Shown: positions 7,262 through 16,856, numbered from the stretch's first letter. The stretch is DNA of 64,000 nucleotides from Pedobacter sp. ASV28 (GCF_016428855.1 NZ_JAELTN010000017.1:1-64000), one strand, 5' to 3'. The notes: generated from the sequence alone by a model not told the origin. Numbers and translations are program-made.

Positions 7262-10200
7262 ATGAAAATAACAGATATATCTATAAAAAGGCCCTCCTTG
7301 GTCATCGTGGTTTTTACTGCGCTTACGCTATTGGGGCTATTAAGTTACTTTTCGCTGGGCTATGAATTACTTCCAAAGTTCTCGAACAACGTAGTATCTA
7401 TTTCAACCATATACCCTGGTGCTTCACCAAACGAAGTAGAAAATACCGTGACCAAGAAAATTGAGGATGCGGTATCTTCAATGGAAAACATCAAAAAAAT
7501 CAATGCAGTATCATTCGAGAGCTTATCTACGGTAACCATTACCCTAACAGATAAGGCCAATATTGATATTTCACTGAACGATGCACAACGTAAGGTAAAT
7601 GCAATTCTTTCTCAGCTGCCAGAAGATGTAAAAACACCATCTTTAAGTAAGTTCTCCCTAGATGATTTACCTGTAATCACTATGTCGGCTTCGGCAACCA
7701 TGGATGACATTACCTTTTACGATTTAATTGACAAACGTATTGCCCCTGTAATTTCAAGAGTAAACGGTATTGCCCAGGTAAATTTAATTGGTGGTTCTGA
7801 AAGAGAAATCCAAGTTTCCTTAGATGCCAACAAGTTACAAGGCTACAATCTTGCTGTACCACAAGTACAACAAATGATACTAAGCTCCAACTTGGATTTC
7901 CCCACCGGAAGTGTTAAGACAAAAAATCAAGATGTTTTAATCCGTTTATCTGGTAAATACACTAGCATTGAGCAGTTAAGAAACTTGGTTTTAACCACTT
8001 CAAAAACTGGCGCTCAAATTCGCTTAGGCGATGTTGCCGATGTACAGGACGCACAAAAAGAAACAGAAAAATTAGCTCGTATTGATAGAAAAGAGGCCAT
8101 TGCCATTCAAATCATTAAACAAAGTGATGCCAATGCCGTAGAAGTAAGTAAAGGTGTGCATGCCATTATCGAAAAACTTAAAACAGAATATGCAGCCAAT
8201 AAACTTGATATTAAAATTGTAAACGACAGCTCAATTTTTACTTTAGAATCTGCCGATGCCGTAATTCACGATTTAATACTTGCAGTTGTGCTGGTAGCCT
8301 TTGTTATGTTATTCTTCCTACATAGTTTACGTAATGCGCTCATCGTAATGGTATCTATCCCGGCATCTTTAATTGCTACGTTTATCGGGATCAACTTATT
8401 TGGCTTTACCTTGAACCTAATGTCGTTACTGGGCCTCTCTCTTGTGGTAGGTATCTTGGTAGATGATGCCATTGTGGTATTGGAGAATATTCAACGCCAT
8501 ATGGAAATGGGTAAAAACAAGGTAAGGGCGGCGTTTGATGGTACCCGGGAAATTGGCTTTACTGTAGTTTCTATTACTTTTGTAATTGTAGTAGTGTTCT
8601 TCCCTATTGCCGTAAGTACAGGATTGGTGTCCAACATCCTACGTCAATTCTGTGTGGTGGTAATTATTGCAACACTGCTTTCATTAGTTGCCTCATTTAC
8701 CATTGTACCCTTACTTTTCTCTAGATATGGCAAACTGGAACGCATTGAAGGTAAAAATATGTTCGGCCGCTTCATCTTATGGTTTGAAAAACAGCTTAAA
8801 AAATTCACCCACTGGATTACTTCCATCTTAACATGGTCATTAAACCATAAAAGACGTACCATTGTTGCTGTTATAGTATTATTCGTTGCAGCAATGTGGC
8901 TGGCCGGTGCAGGTTTCATTGGGTCAGAGTTTTTCCCTAAATCAGATAAGGGAGAATTCTTGGTTCAAATTGAACTACCTAAAGATGCGCCTTTAGAACA
9001 AACCAACTTCTATACCCAAAGGGCAGAAGCTTTCTTAAGCAAGCAACCAGAAGTTACCCAGTTAATTACAACTGTTGGACAGGCAAGTGGTGATTTTGGT
9101 GGAACACAAGCCACCGCCTATAAATCGGAAATTAATGTAAAGCTTGTTGAACGTAAAGAACGTGAAGGTGTTTCCTCGGATATTTTTGCAACCAGAATGA
9201 GCCGTGAACTGGCCAAACAATTGGTAGGTGCAAAAGTTAAAACAGTCCCCATCAGCATCTTGGGTATTGCCGAAAATGCACCAATTCAATTGGTGGTCAT
9301 GGGTTCTGATTTAGATAGTGCCTTAAAATATGCAGAAGGTGCCCAAAAAGTTTTAGCATCGATACCTGGCGCCACAGAAATTAAACTGTCGGTAGAAAAA
9401 GGAACGCCAGAAATCAACGTACAGGTAGACCGCGATAAAATGTCGGCACTTGGTCTTACGCTACAAACCGTAGGTTCTACCATGCAAACTGCTTTTGCGG
9501 GCAATACAGATGGAAAATACAGAAAAGGTGAGTATGAATATGATATCAATATCCAGTATCAAGCTTTCAACAGAAAAGATATTGATGATGTACGTAACCT
9601 TATCTTCGTTAATAATAAAGGCGCTCAGATTAAACTATCGCAATTTGCAGCCATTACCGAAGGTTCAGGTCCAAGCCAGTTAGAGCGTTTAAACAAATCT
9701 ACCTCAGTATCGGTTAAAGCGCAATCAATCGGTAGGCCAACTGGAACTGTAGTAGCCGAGTTTCAGACAAAGCTAGAGGAAATGCAAAAAAATGGCAAGT
9801 TAAAAGCGCCAGTTGGTGTGAGTTATACCTGGGCAGGGGATCAAGAAAACCAGGCCGAAGGTTTTGGTACTTTAGGTATCGCATTATTGGCTTCTATTAT
9901 TTTGGTTTACCTCATCATGGTTGCTTTATATGATAGTTTCGTTTATCCATTTGTGGTAATGTTCTCCTTACCTCTAGCCTTAATTGGAGCTTTCTTAGCA
10001 CTAGCCTTAACCAACAACTCCATTGGTATTTTCACCATTTTAGGTTTTATTATGTTGATGGGTTTAGTGGCCAAGAATGCAATTATCTTGGTCGATTTTA
10101 CCAACCACATGAAAGCAGAAGGAAAAACAACCGTAGAGGCTTTAGTATTGGCCAATCACGCTCGTTTACGTCCAATTTTAATGACAACCATTGCCATGAT

Positions 10201-10450
10201 ATTTGGTATGCTACCTATTGCCTTGGCAAGCGGTGCTGGTGCCGAGTGGAAAAATGGTCTGGCCTGGGTTATCGTAGGCGGTTTGACGAGTTCGCTTTTC
10301 TTAACCTTAATTGTGGTACCGGTGGTTTACCTAATTTTCGATATTATATTAGAAAAATTAGGTTTCAACAAAAAAGGTAAAACTATTGATGAGTTGATGG
10401 TTGAACCTTACGACCACAAAGACGTAAATGAGTACGATTTAGATCATTAA
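7262..10450 (+). CDS. RND-family efflux pump inner membrane permease (HAE1/AcrB type)
   Basis: A 1,062-residue proton-driven pump of full family length. It has an N-terminal transmembrane helix after ITDISIKRPS, a large periplasmic porter domain, helices TM2-TM6 with VDDAIVVLENIQRH (TM4 region, about 400-413) carrying the adjacent Asp pair of the proton relay, a second periplasmic half, and TM8-TM12. FSLPLALIGA and LVAKNAIILVDF in the C-half are typical HAE1 segments. Substrates are not predictable. It ends the operon before a strong terminator. Confidence 0.95.
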   Translation: MKITDISIKRPSLVIVVFTALTLLGLLSYFSLGYELLPKFSNNVVSISTIYPGASPNEVENTVTKKIEDAVSSMENIKKINAVSFESLSTVTITLTDKANIDISLNDAQRKVNAILSQLPEDVKTPSLSKFSLDDLPVITMSASATMDDITFYDLIDKRIAPVISRVNGIAQVNLIGGSEREIQVSLDANKLQGYNLAVPQVQQMILSSNLDFPTGSVKTKNQDVLIRLSGKYTSIEQLRNLVLTTSKTGAQIRLGDVADVQDAQKETEKLARIDRKEAIAIQIIKQSDANAVEVSKGVHAIIEKLKTEYAANKLDIKIVNDSSIFTLESADAVIHDLILAVVLVAFVMLFFLHSLRNALIVMVSIPASLIATFIGINLFGFTLNLMSLLGLSLVVGILVDDAIVVLENIQRHMEMGKNKVRAAFDGTREIGFTVVSITFVIVVVFFPIAVSTGLVSNILRQFCVVVIIATLLSLVASFTIVPLLFSRYGKLERIEGKNMFGRFILWFEKQLKKFTHWITSILTWSLNHKRRTIVAVIVLFVAAMWLAGAGFIGSEFFPKSDKGEFLVQIELPKDAPLEQTNFYTQRAEAFLSKQPEVTQLITTVGQASGDFGGTQATAYKSEINVKLVERKEREGVSSDIFATRMSRELAKQLVGAKVKTVPISILGIAENAPIQLVVMGSDLDSALKYAEGAQKVLASIPGATEIKLSVEKGTPEINVQVDRDKMSALGLTLQTVGSTMQTAFAGNTDGKYRKGEYEYDINIQYQAFNRKDIDDVRNLIFVNNKGAQIKLSQFAAITEGSGPSQLERLNKSTSVSVKAQSIGRPTGTVVAEFQTKLEEMQKNGKLKAPVGVSYTWAGDQENQAEGFGTLGIALLASIILVYLIMVALYDSFVYPFVVMFSLPLALIGAFLALALTNNSIGIFTILGFIMLMGLVAKNAIILVDFTNHMKAEGKTTVEALVLANHARLRPILMTTIAMIFGMLPIALASGAGAEWKNGLAWVIVGGLTSSLFLTLIVVPVVYLIFDIILEKLGFNKKGKTIDELMVEPYDHKDVNEYDLDH

Positions 10451-10478
10451 TATTTAAATAACCCACACACAAATGCAA

Positions 10479-10511
10479 CCCCTTTAGTTTATAATTAAAG
10501 GGGCTTTTTTT
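10479..10511 (+). terminator. Intrinsic terminator of the efflux operon
   Basis: Arms CCCCTTTA (10479-10486) and TAAAGGGG (10496-10503) with a 9-nt loop are followed by C and seven T, 29 nt after the pump stop codon. Confidence 0.88.
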
Positions 10512-10786
10512 GCCCTTATGAAACCGAAAAGGGTTTAATTTTCTTTATGATTCTCCAACGCTCAAGTTGACGTGTTATACCTTGATAAATCTGCCAAGTT
10601 GGTCTCACGCTAGGTGCTCACCTGAGCAGTGTGTTTAATATGAATGTTTATTTAATTTACAGGAAAGCAAGACTATAAATCTCTTTAAAGGAAGTCTGGT
10701 TTTTCGCTAAAATCATTGTTGAGAAATTCTAGCCATATTTCCATAATCATCCATCAATAGGATCGATTTCTTGAAAATAGAGGTCT
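10512..10786. other. Spacer without a recognisable gene
   Basis: This stretch lies between the efflux terminator and the 3' end of the convergent MFS gene. I see no gene above noise. It holds one small hairpin, TGCTC-ACCT-GAGCA near 10607-10620, and short minus-strand reading frames of about 20-25 codons that match nothing I recognise. Confidence 0.5.
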
Positions 10787-11971
10787 TTACTTGATTGCGC
10801 TGATCTTCCTAACCAGTAAGCTAATCAAAATTCCGAAACAGCCTACCAAAGCAAACGAGTAACGCAGGTTGAATAGCTCGGAAATGTACCCAATAAGGGG
10901 TGGCCCCATTAGGAAACCGAAATAACCGATACTCGAAACCATTGCAATAGCTAAGCTCGAAGGAATTTTATGGTTATTACCAGCAATGGTATAAGTCATA
11001 GGGATGATGACAGAAACGCCTAAGCCTACCAGCATAAAACCAATGGTAGCCAAAATTAGATTTGGGAATGCGACAGATAAGAACATCCCTGTTGAAATAA
11101 TGACACCACAAAGCTGCAGCATTGTTTTTCTACCTAGGGAAGCAATGAATTTATCCCCCACAAAACGACCAATAGTCATCATTGCCGAATAGGAAGCATA
11201 ACCTAAAATTACCCATTTTGCTGGTGCGTTAACAATTTCTTTAAAATAAACGCCACTCCAGTCCATCATTGCTCCTTCGGCAGCCATGCTACAAAAAGCA
11301 ATGATACCAAGCTGAACCAGCACACCCTGCGGCTTCATTAAGAATTTTGGTTTATCTTTCTGTACCGCTTTACCAACCAACAGGAAACGATGGTTTACAA
11401 AAATATGTAGCCAGGCCATAATGGCAATGATCCAGAAATGGGTATTGGTAGGAAGGTGCAGGTTCATCATCAACAAACCCACTAAGGCCCCGGTGAACAG
11501 GCCCAAGCTCCATGAACCATGAAAAGAAGACATAATAGGCTTTCCATAATGTCCCTCGGCAGTAACCGCCTGTGTGTTCAATGCAATATTGCACAAGTTA
11601 CCAGAAATACCAAACAACAATAAAAAAAGAGCCAATTGCCAACCTTGTGTAGCTAGGGACAAGTTGGTTAAACACAGTGCATAAAGAGGAGTAGCTAGGG
11701 TAAGTATTCTCTTACTACCAAAAACCGCTACCAATCTCCCAGAAAGCGGCATGGTGATGAGCTGTCCGATAGGCAAGGCCAACAAAATACTGCCCAAAGC
11801 GGCATCAGACAGATTTAACATGGCCTTCAAATCGGGTATACGACTTGCCCAGCTAGCGAAAACCAAGCCCTGACCAAAATAAAAAAGAGAAACAGCTAAT
11901 CGGATGGTCTTTTTACTGTATTTACTGGTTTCTTTAACGGATAAATCGGAACTATCGGTAATTGTTGACAT
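10787..11971 (-). CDS. MFS transporter, YbjJ-like
   Basis: A 394-residue major facilitator with about twelve transmembrane helices in two halves. The first half begins FYFGQGLVFASWASRIPDLK, similar to the YbjJ branch of MFS proteins, and the loop between TM2 and TM3 carries GRLVAVFGSKRILT, a form of the family's loop motif. Substrate unknown; relatives are annotated as sugar or drug permeases without strong evidence. The gene is isolated, with about 275 bp of spacer on its upstream side. Confidence 0.85.
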   Translation of the reverse strand: MSTITDSSDLSVKETSKYSKKTIRLAVSLFYFGQGLVFASWASRIPDLKAMLNLSDAALGSILLALPIGQLITMPLSGRLVAVFGSKRILTLATPLYALCLTNLSLATQGWQLALFLLLFGISGNLCNIALNTQAVTAEGHYGKPIMSSFHGSWSLGLFTGALVGLLMMNLHLPTNTHFWIIAIMAWLHIFVNHRFLLVGKAVQKDKPKFLMKPQGVLVQLGIIAFCSMAAEGAMMDWSGVYFKEIVNAPAKWVILGYASYSAMMTIGRFVGDKFIASLGRKTMLQLCGVIISTGMFLSVAFPNLILATIGFMLVGLGVSVIIPMTYTIAGNNHKIPSSLAIAMVSSIGYFGFLMGPPLIGYISELFNLRYSFALVGCFGILISLLVRKISAIK

Positions 11972-12145
11972 GAAAGAACGGGGAATTTGTAATTATTTCT
12001 ACAAAGGTCTGTAAAAACCTACAATAAAACCACCCAATACCCTTGCCATTTATTATTTTAACACAATGATTACTTTTGAATTAATGAAGGCATTCAATCT
12101 GTACCGAACCGAATATATTCAATGGATATTAACCTGCATTTAAAA

Positions 12146-12233
12146 GCTTGCTTCGTCGTGCCTCTTCCAAAACGGAACAAGCTATCGCAATGATGAAAAT
12201 AGTGGCGTCATGGCGAGTTTACGAAGCAATCTC
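12146..12233. repeat. Decayed intergenic palindromic repeat, copy 1
   Basis: A left half with GCTTGCTTCGTCGTGCCTC and later CGCAATGATG is followed by a right half with CGTCATGGCGAG and TACGAAGCAATCTC. The halves are inverted relative to each other and match the half-units found at 23220-23311, which identifies a dispersed extragenic repeat family rather than coding sequence. Confidence 0.65.
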
Positions 12234-12246
12234 TTATTCAAATTAA

Positions 12247-13431
12247 CTACTTCACGCTCCGTCCCACCTGTTGCACAAAACTGTGAAAGTTGACTCTTTT
12301 TTGCCGGCCTCCCAAACGCACAATAATCACTTTGTTTTGCGGATTCACATAAATCGATTGGTGGAACATGCCCTGCGCTTTAAAATCATAGACCTTTTTG
12401 GCGTAGAAATACCTACCATCGACATTTCTCTCTATAGGATAATCTAAACCCTCCTTTTCAAGCGAAATTACCGCACTTACAGAATCCTTAAAAAATTTAA
12501 AATCCCTAGTGGCCCAAAATTGGTTTTTATACCTTTTCTTGGTTAATGAATCTGGATGGGTAGTCACTTCTACCCAATTTTTGGAAAGGATCTGTTTGCC
12601 CTCCCAATTACCTCCATTCAGGTAAAGTCTGCCAAGCTTGGCAAAATCTAGTGCCGTAGCATTGATACAGCAAAAGGCCTTGACATGGTGCTTGTCATCC
12701 AAACTCCATAAGGCTTCGCTCTCTGCACCCAAGGGTTTCCATAAACTTTCCTGCATTAATACCTCTATTTTTTTACCGGTAGCCTTCTCCAGTATAAATG
12801 CCAGTACTTGCGTATTGATACTCTGATATTCAAAAACCTTACCTGGCTCATTTTTCATTTTCAGCTTACCTACCATCTTCTTCAGATCGGCACCATAATA
12901 GCTACGTACAATTTTCGAGAAGGGATTTAACGATCTTTCGGTAAAATCAAATCCGCTTCTCATATCCAGAACATGCTGTATGGTTAAACGCTTAAAGCGT
13001 TCATCATTCTTTGCCAACTCAGGCAAATACCGAATTACCAGTTCATTTGTCGACTTGATTTGTCCACGATCTACAGCAATGCCTACCAATGTCCCTACAA
13101 AAGCCTTTGCCATAGAAAAACTAGGCTGTTTGGCTGCCAGGCTATTCCCTTCAGAAAGATATTGGTAAATGATACTATCATTTTTAATCACCAGAAAAAC
13201 ATTGGTCTTGGTATAGCGTATAGTTGAGTCGATATGTTTCTTTAAAGGGGTATAAACATCATTAGGATAGTTGTTTTTAAAATAAAATGGCCTTTCTGAT
13301 TTCTGGATGACTACATTTTCAAATTTGGCACTATCGCCCAAATCAGGCACTAAATATTTAATTGATCTGAGTGGTACACAAGCAGCTAAACAAAGTAATG
13401 CTGCAACTAGGGGAAAAGCTATTCTCATCAT
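12247..13431 (-). CDS. Serine hydrolase lipoprotein (beta-lactamase/PBP4* class C fold)
   Basis: A 394-residue serine hydrolase of the class C beta-lactamase/penicillin-binding-protein-like family. A lipoprotein signal ends in LAAC with Cys18 as the lipid site. The catalytic S106-M-A-K109 (SxxK) and a following YQS motif (within FEYQSINTQVLAF, near 202-214) are present, which supports an active nucleophile and base. Probable targets are esters, amides or D-amino peptides at the cell envelope; beta-lactam resistance is not implied. A single-gene unit. Confidence 0.87.
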   Translation of the reverse strand: MMRIAFPLVAALLCLAACVPLRSIKYLVPDLGDSAKFENVVIQKSERPFYFKNNYPNDVYTPLKKHIDSTIRYTKTNVFLVIKNDSIIYQYLSEGNSLAAKQPSFSMAKAFVGTLVGIAVDRGQIKSTNELVIRYLPELAKNDERFKRLTIQHVLDMRSGFDFTERSLNPFSKIVRSYYGADLKKMVGKLKMKNEPGKVFEYQSINTQVLAFILEKATGKKIEVLMQESLWKPLGAESEALWSLDDKHHVKAFCCINATALDFAKLGRLYLNGGNWEGKQILSKNWVEVTTHPDSLTKKRYKNQFWATRDFKFFKDSVSAVISLEKEGLDYPIERNVDGRYFYAKKVYDFKAQGMFHQSIYVNPQNKVIIVRLGGRQKRVNFHSFVQQVGRSVK

Positions 13432-13563
13432 TACTAAAATACGAAAGTCAGGTTACACAGCCTTAGCAAAACAAAATATTTACGTAATATTTTTATGGTG
13501 GTAATACCTCACTTCAAGGGCTTTGGGTTTATTCCCACTAACCGCTACAAAAGAGAATAGCAC

Positions 13564-13595
13564 AAAAAAATCCCACGGTAGCAACCGCAGGATTT
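13564..13595 (-). terminator. Terminator of lpdA
   Basis: On the minus strand an 11-bp stem (AATCCTGCGGT paired with ACCGTGGGATT, including two G-T wobbles) is followed by seven T. It lies 50 nt downstream of the lpdA stop. Confidence 0.8.
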
Positions 13596-13644
13596 TATAT
13601 ATCACAATGTTCAAACTTTCAACTTTGAACGCTAAACTTTTAAC

Positions 13645-15051
13645 TTAAATATGTATCGCTCTATTTTCAGTAGCTGCCAAAGCAGCCTCTTTTAAAGCTT
13701 CGGTATAGGTGGGGTGTGCATGGCAAATTCTGGCAATATCTTCTGCCGATGCGCGGAATTCCATGGCTACCACAGCCTCTGCAATCATATCTGCAGCACG
13801 TGGACCAATCATGTGAACGCCCAAAATTTCATCCGTTTTTTCATCAGCCAATACCTTTACAAAGCCATCAGTATCCATACTTGCTTTAGCTCTACCACTC
13901 GCTTTGAAAGGGAAAGAACCCGCTTTATATTTCACACCAGCAGCTTTCAATTGCTCCTCGGTCTGGCCTACAGAAGCGACTTCTGGCCAAGTATAAACTA
14001 CACCTGGAATTAAGTTATAATTGATATGAGGCTTTTGTCCGGCAATAGTTTCTGCCACGTAGATCCCTTCATCTTCAGCTTTATGGGCAAGCATAGCGCC
14101 TTTAATCACATCACCTATGGCATAAACACCCTTAACAGCAGTTTCTAAATGATCATTTACCGGAATTTTATTTCCCCTTTCCTCTGGAGTAATTCCAATT
14201 TTTTCTAAGCCTAAACCAGCAGTATAAGCCGTTCTACCTACAGCAACAATGCAGTAATCAGCTTCTACTTTCACGGCTTCGCCTTTTGCATTATCGGCAG
14301 TTATCGTTACCACCTTACCTTTAACCGATGCACCAGTTACTTTGTGGCTAGTTAAGAATTCCATGCCTAAAGATTTCTTTAGCACGCGTTGTAATTCTTT
14401 GCCCAAGCCAGCATCCATAGTGCCAATAATTGCAGGAGCATATTCCACTACAGTTACTTTCGTTCCTAAACGGGCGTAGACCGAACCTAGCTCTAAGCCA
14501 ATTACACCACCGCCAATTACGACCATGGTTTTAGGTACTTCTTTTAAATTTAAGGCTTCTGTAGAAGTAATAATACGTTTTTTATCGATCGGCAAAAACG
14601 GCAAAGCTGTAGGCTTAGAACCCGTAGCAATGATGACGTTTTTAGCAGTCAGCTTTTCGGTACTACCATCAGTTTTAGTGACCAAAATGGTGTTTTTATC
14701 TTCGAAGGAAGCTACACCTTCGTAAGCGTCGATTTTGTTCTTCTTGAAAAGATACGTAATACCAGCCGTATTTTGTGCTACTACATCATCCTTACGGGCA
14801 ATCATTTGCTTCATATCAACCTTCAAATCTTTAAGGTTAATACCGTGAGTGGTAAACGTATGAGCCGCGTTATGATAGTGCTCCGAAGAATCTAATAATG
14901 CCTTAGACGGGATACAACCCACATTTAAGCAGGTACCGCCATAAGTTTTATACTTTTCTACTACCGCTGTTTTTAAACCTAATTGTGCACAACGGATGGC
15001 ACCTACATAACCGCCCGGACCCGAGCCTATAACAACTACATCGTATTGCAT
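13645..15051 (-). CDS. lpdA: Dihydrolipoyl dehydrogenase (E3)
   Basis: A 468-residue FAD flavoenzyme that reoxidises dihydrolipoamide of 2-oxo acid dehydrogenase complexes with NAD+. It shows the FAD Rossmann motif GSGPGG (9-14), the redox disulfide C41-L-N-V-G-C46, an NAD-binding GGGVIGLELG segment (near 180-189), and the C-terminal HAHPTYTEA with the catalytic His. It is separated from odhA-odhB by about 8.5 kb and has its own promoter and terminator, consistent with one E3 shared by several complexes. Confidence 0.97.
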   Translation of the reverse strand: MQYDVVVIGSGPGGYVGAIRCAQLGLKTAVVEKYKTYGGTCLNVGCIPSKALLDSSEHYHNAAHTFTTHGINLKDLKVDMKQMIARKDDVVAQNTAGITYLFKKNKIDAYEGVASFEDKNTILVTKTDGSTEKLTAKNVIIATGSKPTALPFLPIDKKRIITSTEALNLKEVPKTMVVIGGGVIGLELGSVYARLGTKVTVVEYAPAIIGTMDAGLGKELQRVLKKSLGMEFLTSHKVTGASVKGKVVTITADNAKGEAVKVEADYCIVAVGRTAYTAGLGLEKIGITPEERGNKIPVNDHLETAVKGVYAIGDVIKGAMLAHKAEDEGIYVAETIAGQKPHINYNLIPGVVYTWPEVASVGQTEEQLKAAGVKYKAGSFPFKASGRAKASMDTDGFVKVLADEKTDEILGVHMIGPRAADMIAEAVVAMEFRASAEDIARICHAHPTYTEALKEAALAATENRAIHI

Positions 15052-15076
15052 GATCTTTTAAGAATTTTTGTTAGGG

Positions 15077-15106
15077 CAAATGTACGTTTTACCACTTAAA
15101 CCCCAA
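15077..15106 (-). promoter_or_regulatory. Promoter of lpdA
   Basis: The minus strand reads TTG (15106-15104), a 19-nt spacer and TACATTTG (15084-15077), an excellent fit to the Bacteroidota housekeeping promoter. The -7 element lies 25 nt before the start codon. Confidence 0.68.
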
Positions 15107-15170
15107 AAGTTAAGTGTTTTAATGTTGTAAAAACTTGGTCACGGTTTTATTTCCCGAAACACACCAATTA

Positions 15171-15570
15171 CAGCGCATATTTTTAGAAAAGCCAGGCCAG
15201 CATTATATCGGTTACGCTAGTCGGGCTTTCCGCTCCTCCCGATGAGAAATCGGGATCCACTACAATCCCGTTTAGTTTACAAAAAACGGTACTTATCATA
15301 AAAGAAACCGGAAGAACAAACATGCCCCTTCCCAACATAGATAAGTCCCTTATGAATTTAAAAATGCTATTCATAAGCAAATTTCAATTTTAAAGTGACA
15401 AACGCTCTTTACGCTGGCGCAAGCGTGTCGGCTTATGTGCCTCTTTATCCTTTTTCACCTTCGGTTGGTGTTATCACTAACCAAAAACAGCGTCTACTTT
15501 AGCAAAACTTTCATTTAATTTTCGGTTATAATCAGCACATTCTTATATTCCTCTGTAATAAAAATATTCT
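15171..15570. repeat. Spacer with apparent decayed intergenic repeats
   Basis: Within a roughly 550-bp gene-poor stretch, the segment around 15205-15275 contains the hairpin TCCCGAT-GAGAA-ATCGGGA (15237-15255) inside GC-richer sequence unlike its surroundings. A second hairpin lies at 15463-15482 (GGTTGGTG-TTAT-CACTAACC, one wobble). A 65-codon minus-strand frame across it looks like read-through of repeat DNA rather than a protein. I recall similar sequence as repetitive in Pedobacter genomes but cannot verify that here. Confidence 0.45.
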
Positions 15571-15620
15571 TCAGTGATAGAGGAGAGATCGATAAACGCT
15601 CAATTTTCCTACAATTATTA

Positions 15621-15651
15621 TTGCGTATATAAGCTACTTTATCTAAGTTTG
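15621..15651 (+). promoter_or_regulatory. Probable promoter upstream of small membrane protein
   Basis: TTG (15621-15623), a 20-nt spacer and TAAGTTTG (15644-15651) match the Bacteroidota consensus. The -7 element ends only 3 nt before the ATG at 15655, so transcription would start about at or just inside the codon. Either the mRNA is nearly leaderless or one of the two calls is wrong. Confidence 0.45.
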
Positions 15652-15654
15652 AAT

Positions 15655-15828
15655 ATGATAAACTTAAGAAACGTCCCATTTTTTGCAGTAGGTGTAACTG
15701 CATTGCTTTTTGGATTATTGGTTTTTAAAAATGACTGTCCTGCGGTATGGTATATTATCGCATTGATTTATTTTATTTTAGGTTTCGCATTTCGCAAACC
15801 AATTGATACCTCAGACGGTGGCCATTAA
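15655..15828 (+). CDS. Small two-helix membrane protein (57 aa)
   Basis: A short protein with two hydrophobic segments (about residues 8-24 and 31-46) separated by the loop KNDCPA, ending in a polar tail KPIDTSDGGH. I do not recognise the family. The ATG at 15655 is preferred over an in-frame ATG at 15574 because the hydrophobic domain begins just after it. A clear hairpin terminator lies about 90 bp downstream. Coding status is moderately likely. Confidence 0.5.
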   Translation: MINLRNVPFFAVGVTALLFGLLVFKNDCPAVWYIIALIYFILGFAFRKPIDTSDGGH

Positions 15829-15920
15829 TATGCTAAAAAGCAGGATAATGGCTATCAAGCAATTGAATATTGACATTATTTAGCCGCAAAATTATCCGAA
15901 CAACTTCCTTAAAAAATTAA

Positions 15921-15956
15921 GCGCAAATCTTTTGAACTTTAAGATTTGCGCTTTTA
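15921..15956. terminator. Bidirectional terminator
   Basis: Perfect 11-bp arms GCGCAAATCTT (15921-15931) and AAGATTTGCGC (15941-15951), with a 9-nt loop, lie between the small + strand gene and the convergent secreted protein gene. A short T-run follows on the plus strand and TTAATTTTTT on the minus strand, so it can serve both. Confidence 0.8.
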
Positions 15957-15982
15957 TGATTTACAACGATAAGAGATTGCCG

Positions 15983-16714
15983 TTAAAGCAATTTACCTAT
16001 GACCTTATACCTTACCCTATTTCCGTCTGATACTTCCTCATAGTATACATCATCTGGCGAAACGTAGTATTTATCGTTTTTAATGGTTACCATTCTCGAT
16101 CCTTCTGGTAGCTGATCTATCAAATCTCCAATTTGGTAAGCTGGACCTACCAGCTCATTGGTATTCAAAACACCATCTCTGCCGGCTACCACATAAACCA
16201 CCTTACCATCGGCATAAGCCTTTTGCATAAAGTAAACCCCTTTAAATTCGTAATAATTCTGGCCGTTTATCACGACTTGTTGCGCACCAGAAGGTAAGTT
16301 CTTAACCTCAGCACCCAGTGGCGGGGCAACAACTTCATAGGCATCATTATACTGTCTGTAAAATAGCCCTCCTGCATAATAGAATTGGTCTGGCCCAAAA
16401 TAAAGCGAATAAAAACCACGTGGAAGTATGTTTACCCTAAAGCCCAAAAACGGTCTATAATAATTGTAATAAGTATAATAAGGTCTATACCCAAAATTGA
16501 TTGATCCTATATGACCTGGGCGGTACATAGATCTATTGTAGCCCATATGAATATTCGAAGGTCTTGAAAATACATGACCAGGCCTAATACTAGCCGTTCG
16601 CCCCCCCGAAAATCCTCTTGTAGGCCTTTGGGCCAATACCGTTCCAACACCAACAACTGTCATTATTGCTACCATAGCAACGATAACAGATCTTTTACCT
16701 ATCAAATCTTTCAT
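15983..16714 (-). CDS. Secreted DUF6515-like protein
   Basis: A 243-residue exported protein. A signal peptide or anchor (about 8-28, ending VLAQ) is followed by an Arg/Gly/Tyr-rich low-complexity stretch (about 30-85), the conserved-looking LPRGFYSLYFGPDQFYYAGG with FYRQY near 98-122, and two similar C-terminal SH3-like repeats (near 140-180 and 200-240, each with LPxG then a YY segment). This resembles proteins annotated DUF6515 in Bacteroidota, recalled rather than searched. Function unknown; an envelope structural role is a guess. Confidence 0.68.
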   Translation of the reverse strand: MKDLIGKRSVIVAMVAIMTVVGVGTVLAQRPTRGFSGGRTASIRPGHVFSRPSNIHMGYNRSMYRPGHIGSINFGYRPYYTYYNYYRPFLGFRVNILPRGFYSLYFGPDQFYYAGGLFYRQYNDAYEVVAPPLGAEVKNLPSGAQQVVINGQNYYEFKGVYFMQKAYADGKVVYVVAGRDGVLNTNELVGPAYQIGDLIDQLPEGSRMVTIKNDKYYVSPDDVYYEEVSDGNRVRYKVIGKLL

Positions 16715-16848
16715 TATTCTAATTTTACTATCCTACGCAAAAACCCCGCCCTTTATTACTCCAAAGCATAAAATTTGATGGATTTGTGACAGAACAGGTA
16801 CCTTTTTTAAAGGTATTCCCTTCAACGCGTGAATTAAATTTTCATTCC

Positions 16849-16856
16849 TATATTTG
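16849..16856 (+). promoter_or_regulatory. Probable -7 element for the peptidase operon
   Basis: TATATTTG matches TAnnTTTG and lies 36 nt before the start codon of the S15-type hydrolase. No TTG is present at the ideal distance. Confidence 0.45.

Noticed and set aside
10676..10786. Short minus-strand frames downstream of the MFS gene
   Set aside because: Only about 20-25 codons, no family match and no start context.
15183..15380. 65-codon minus-strand frame after lpdA
   Set aside because: It spans a hairpin-bearing repeat-like region and looks like read-through of repeat DNA.
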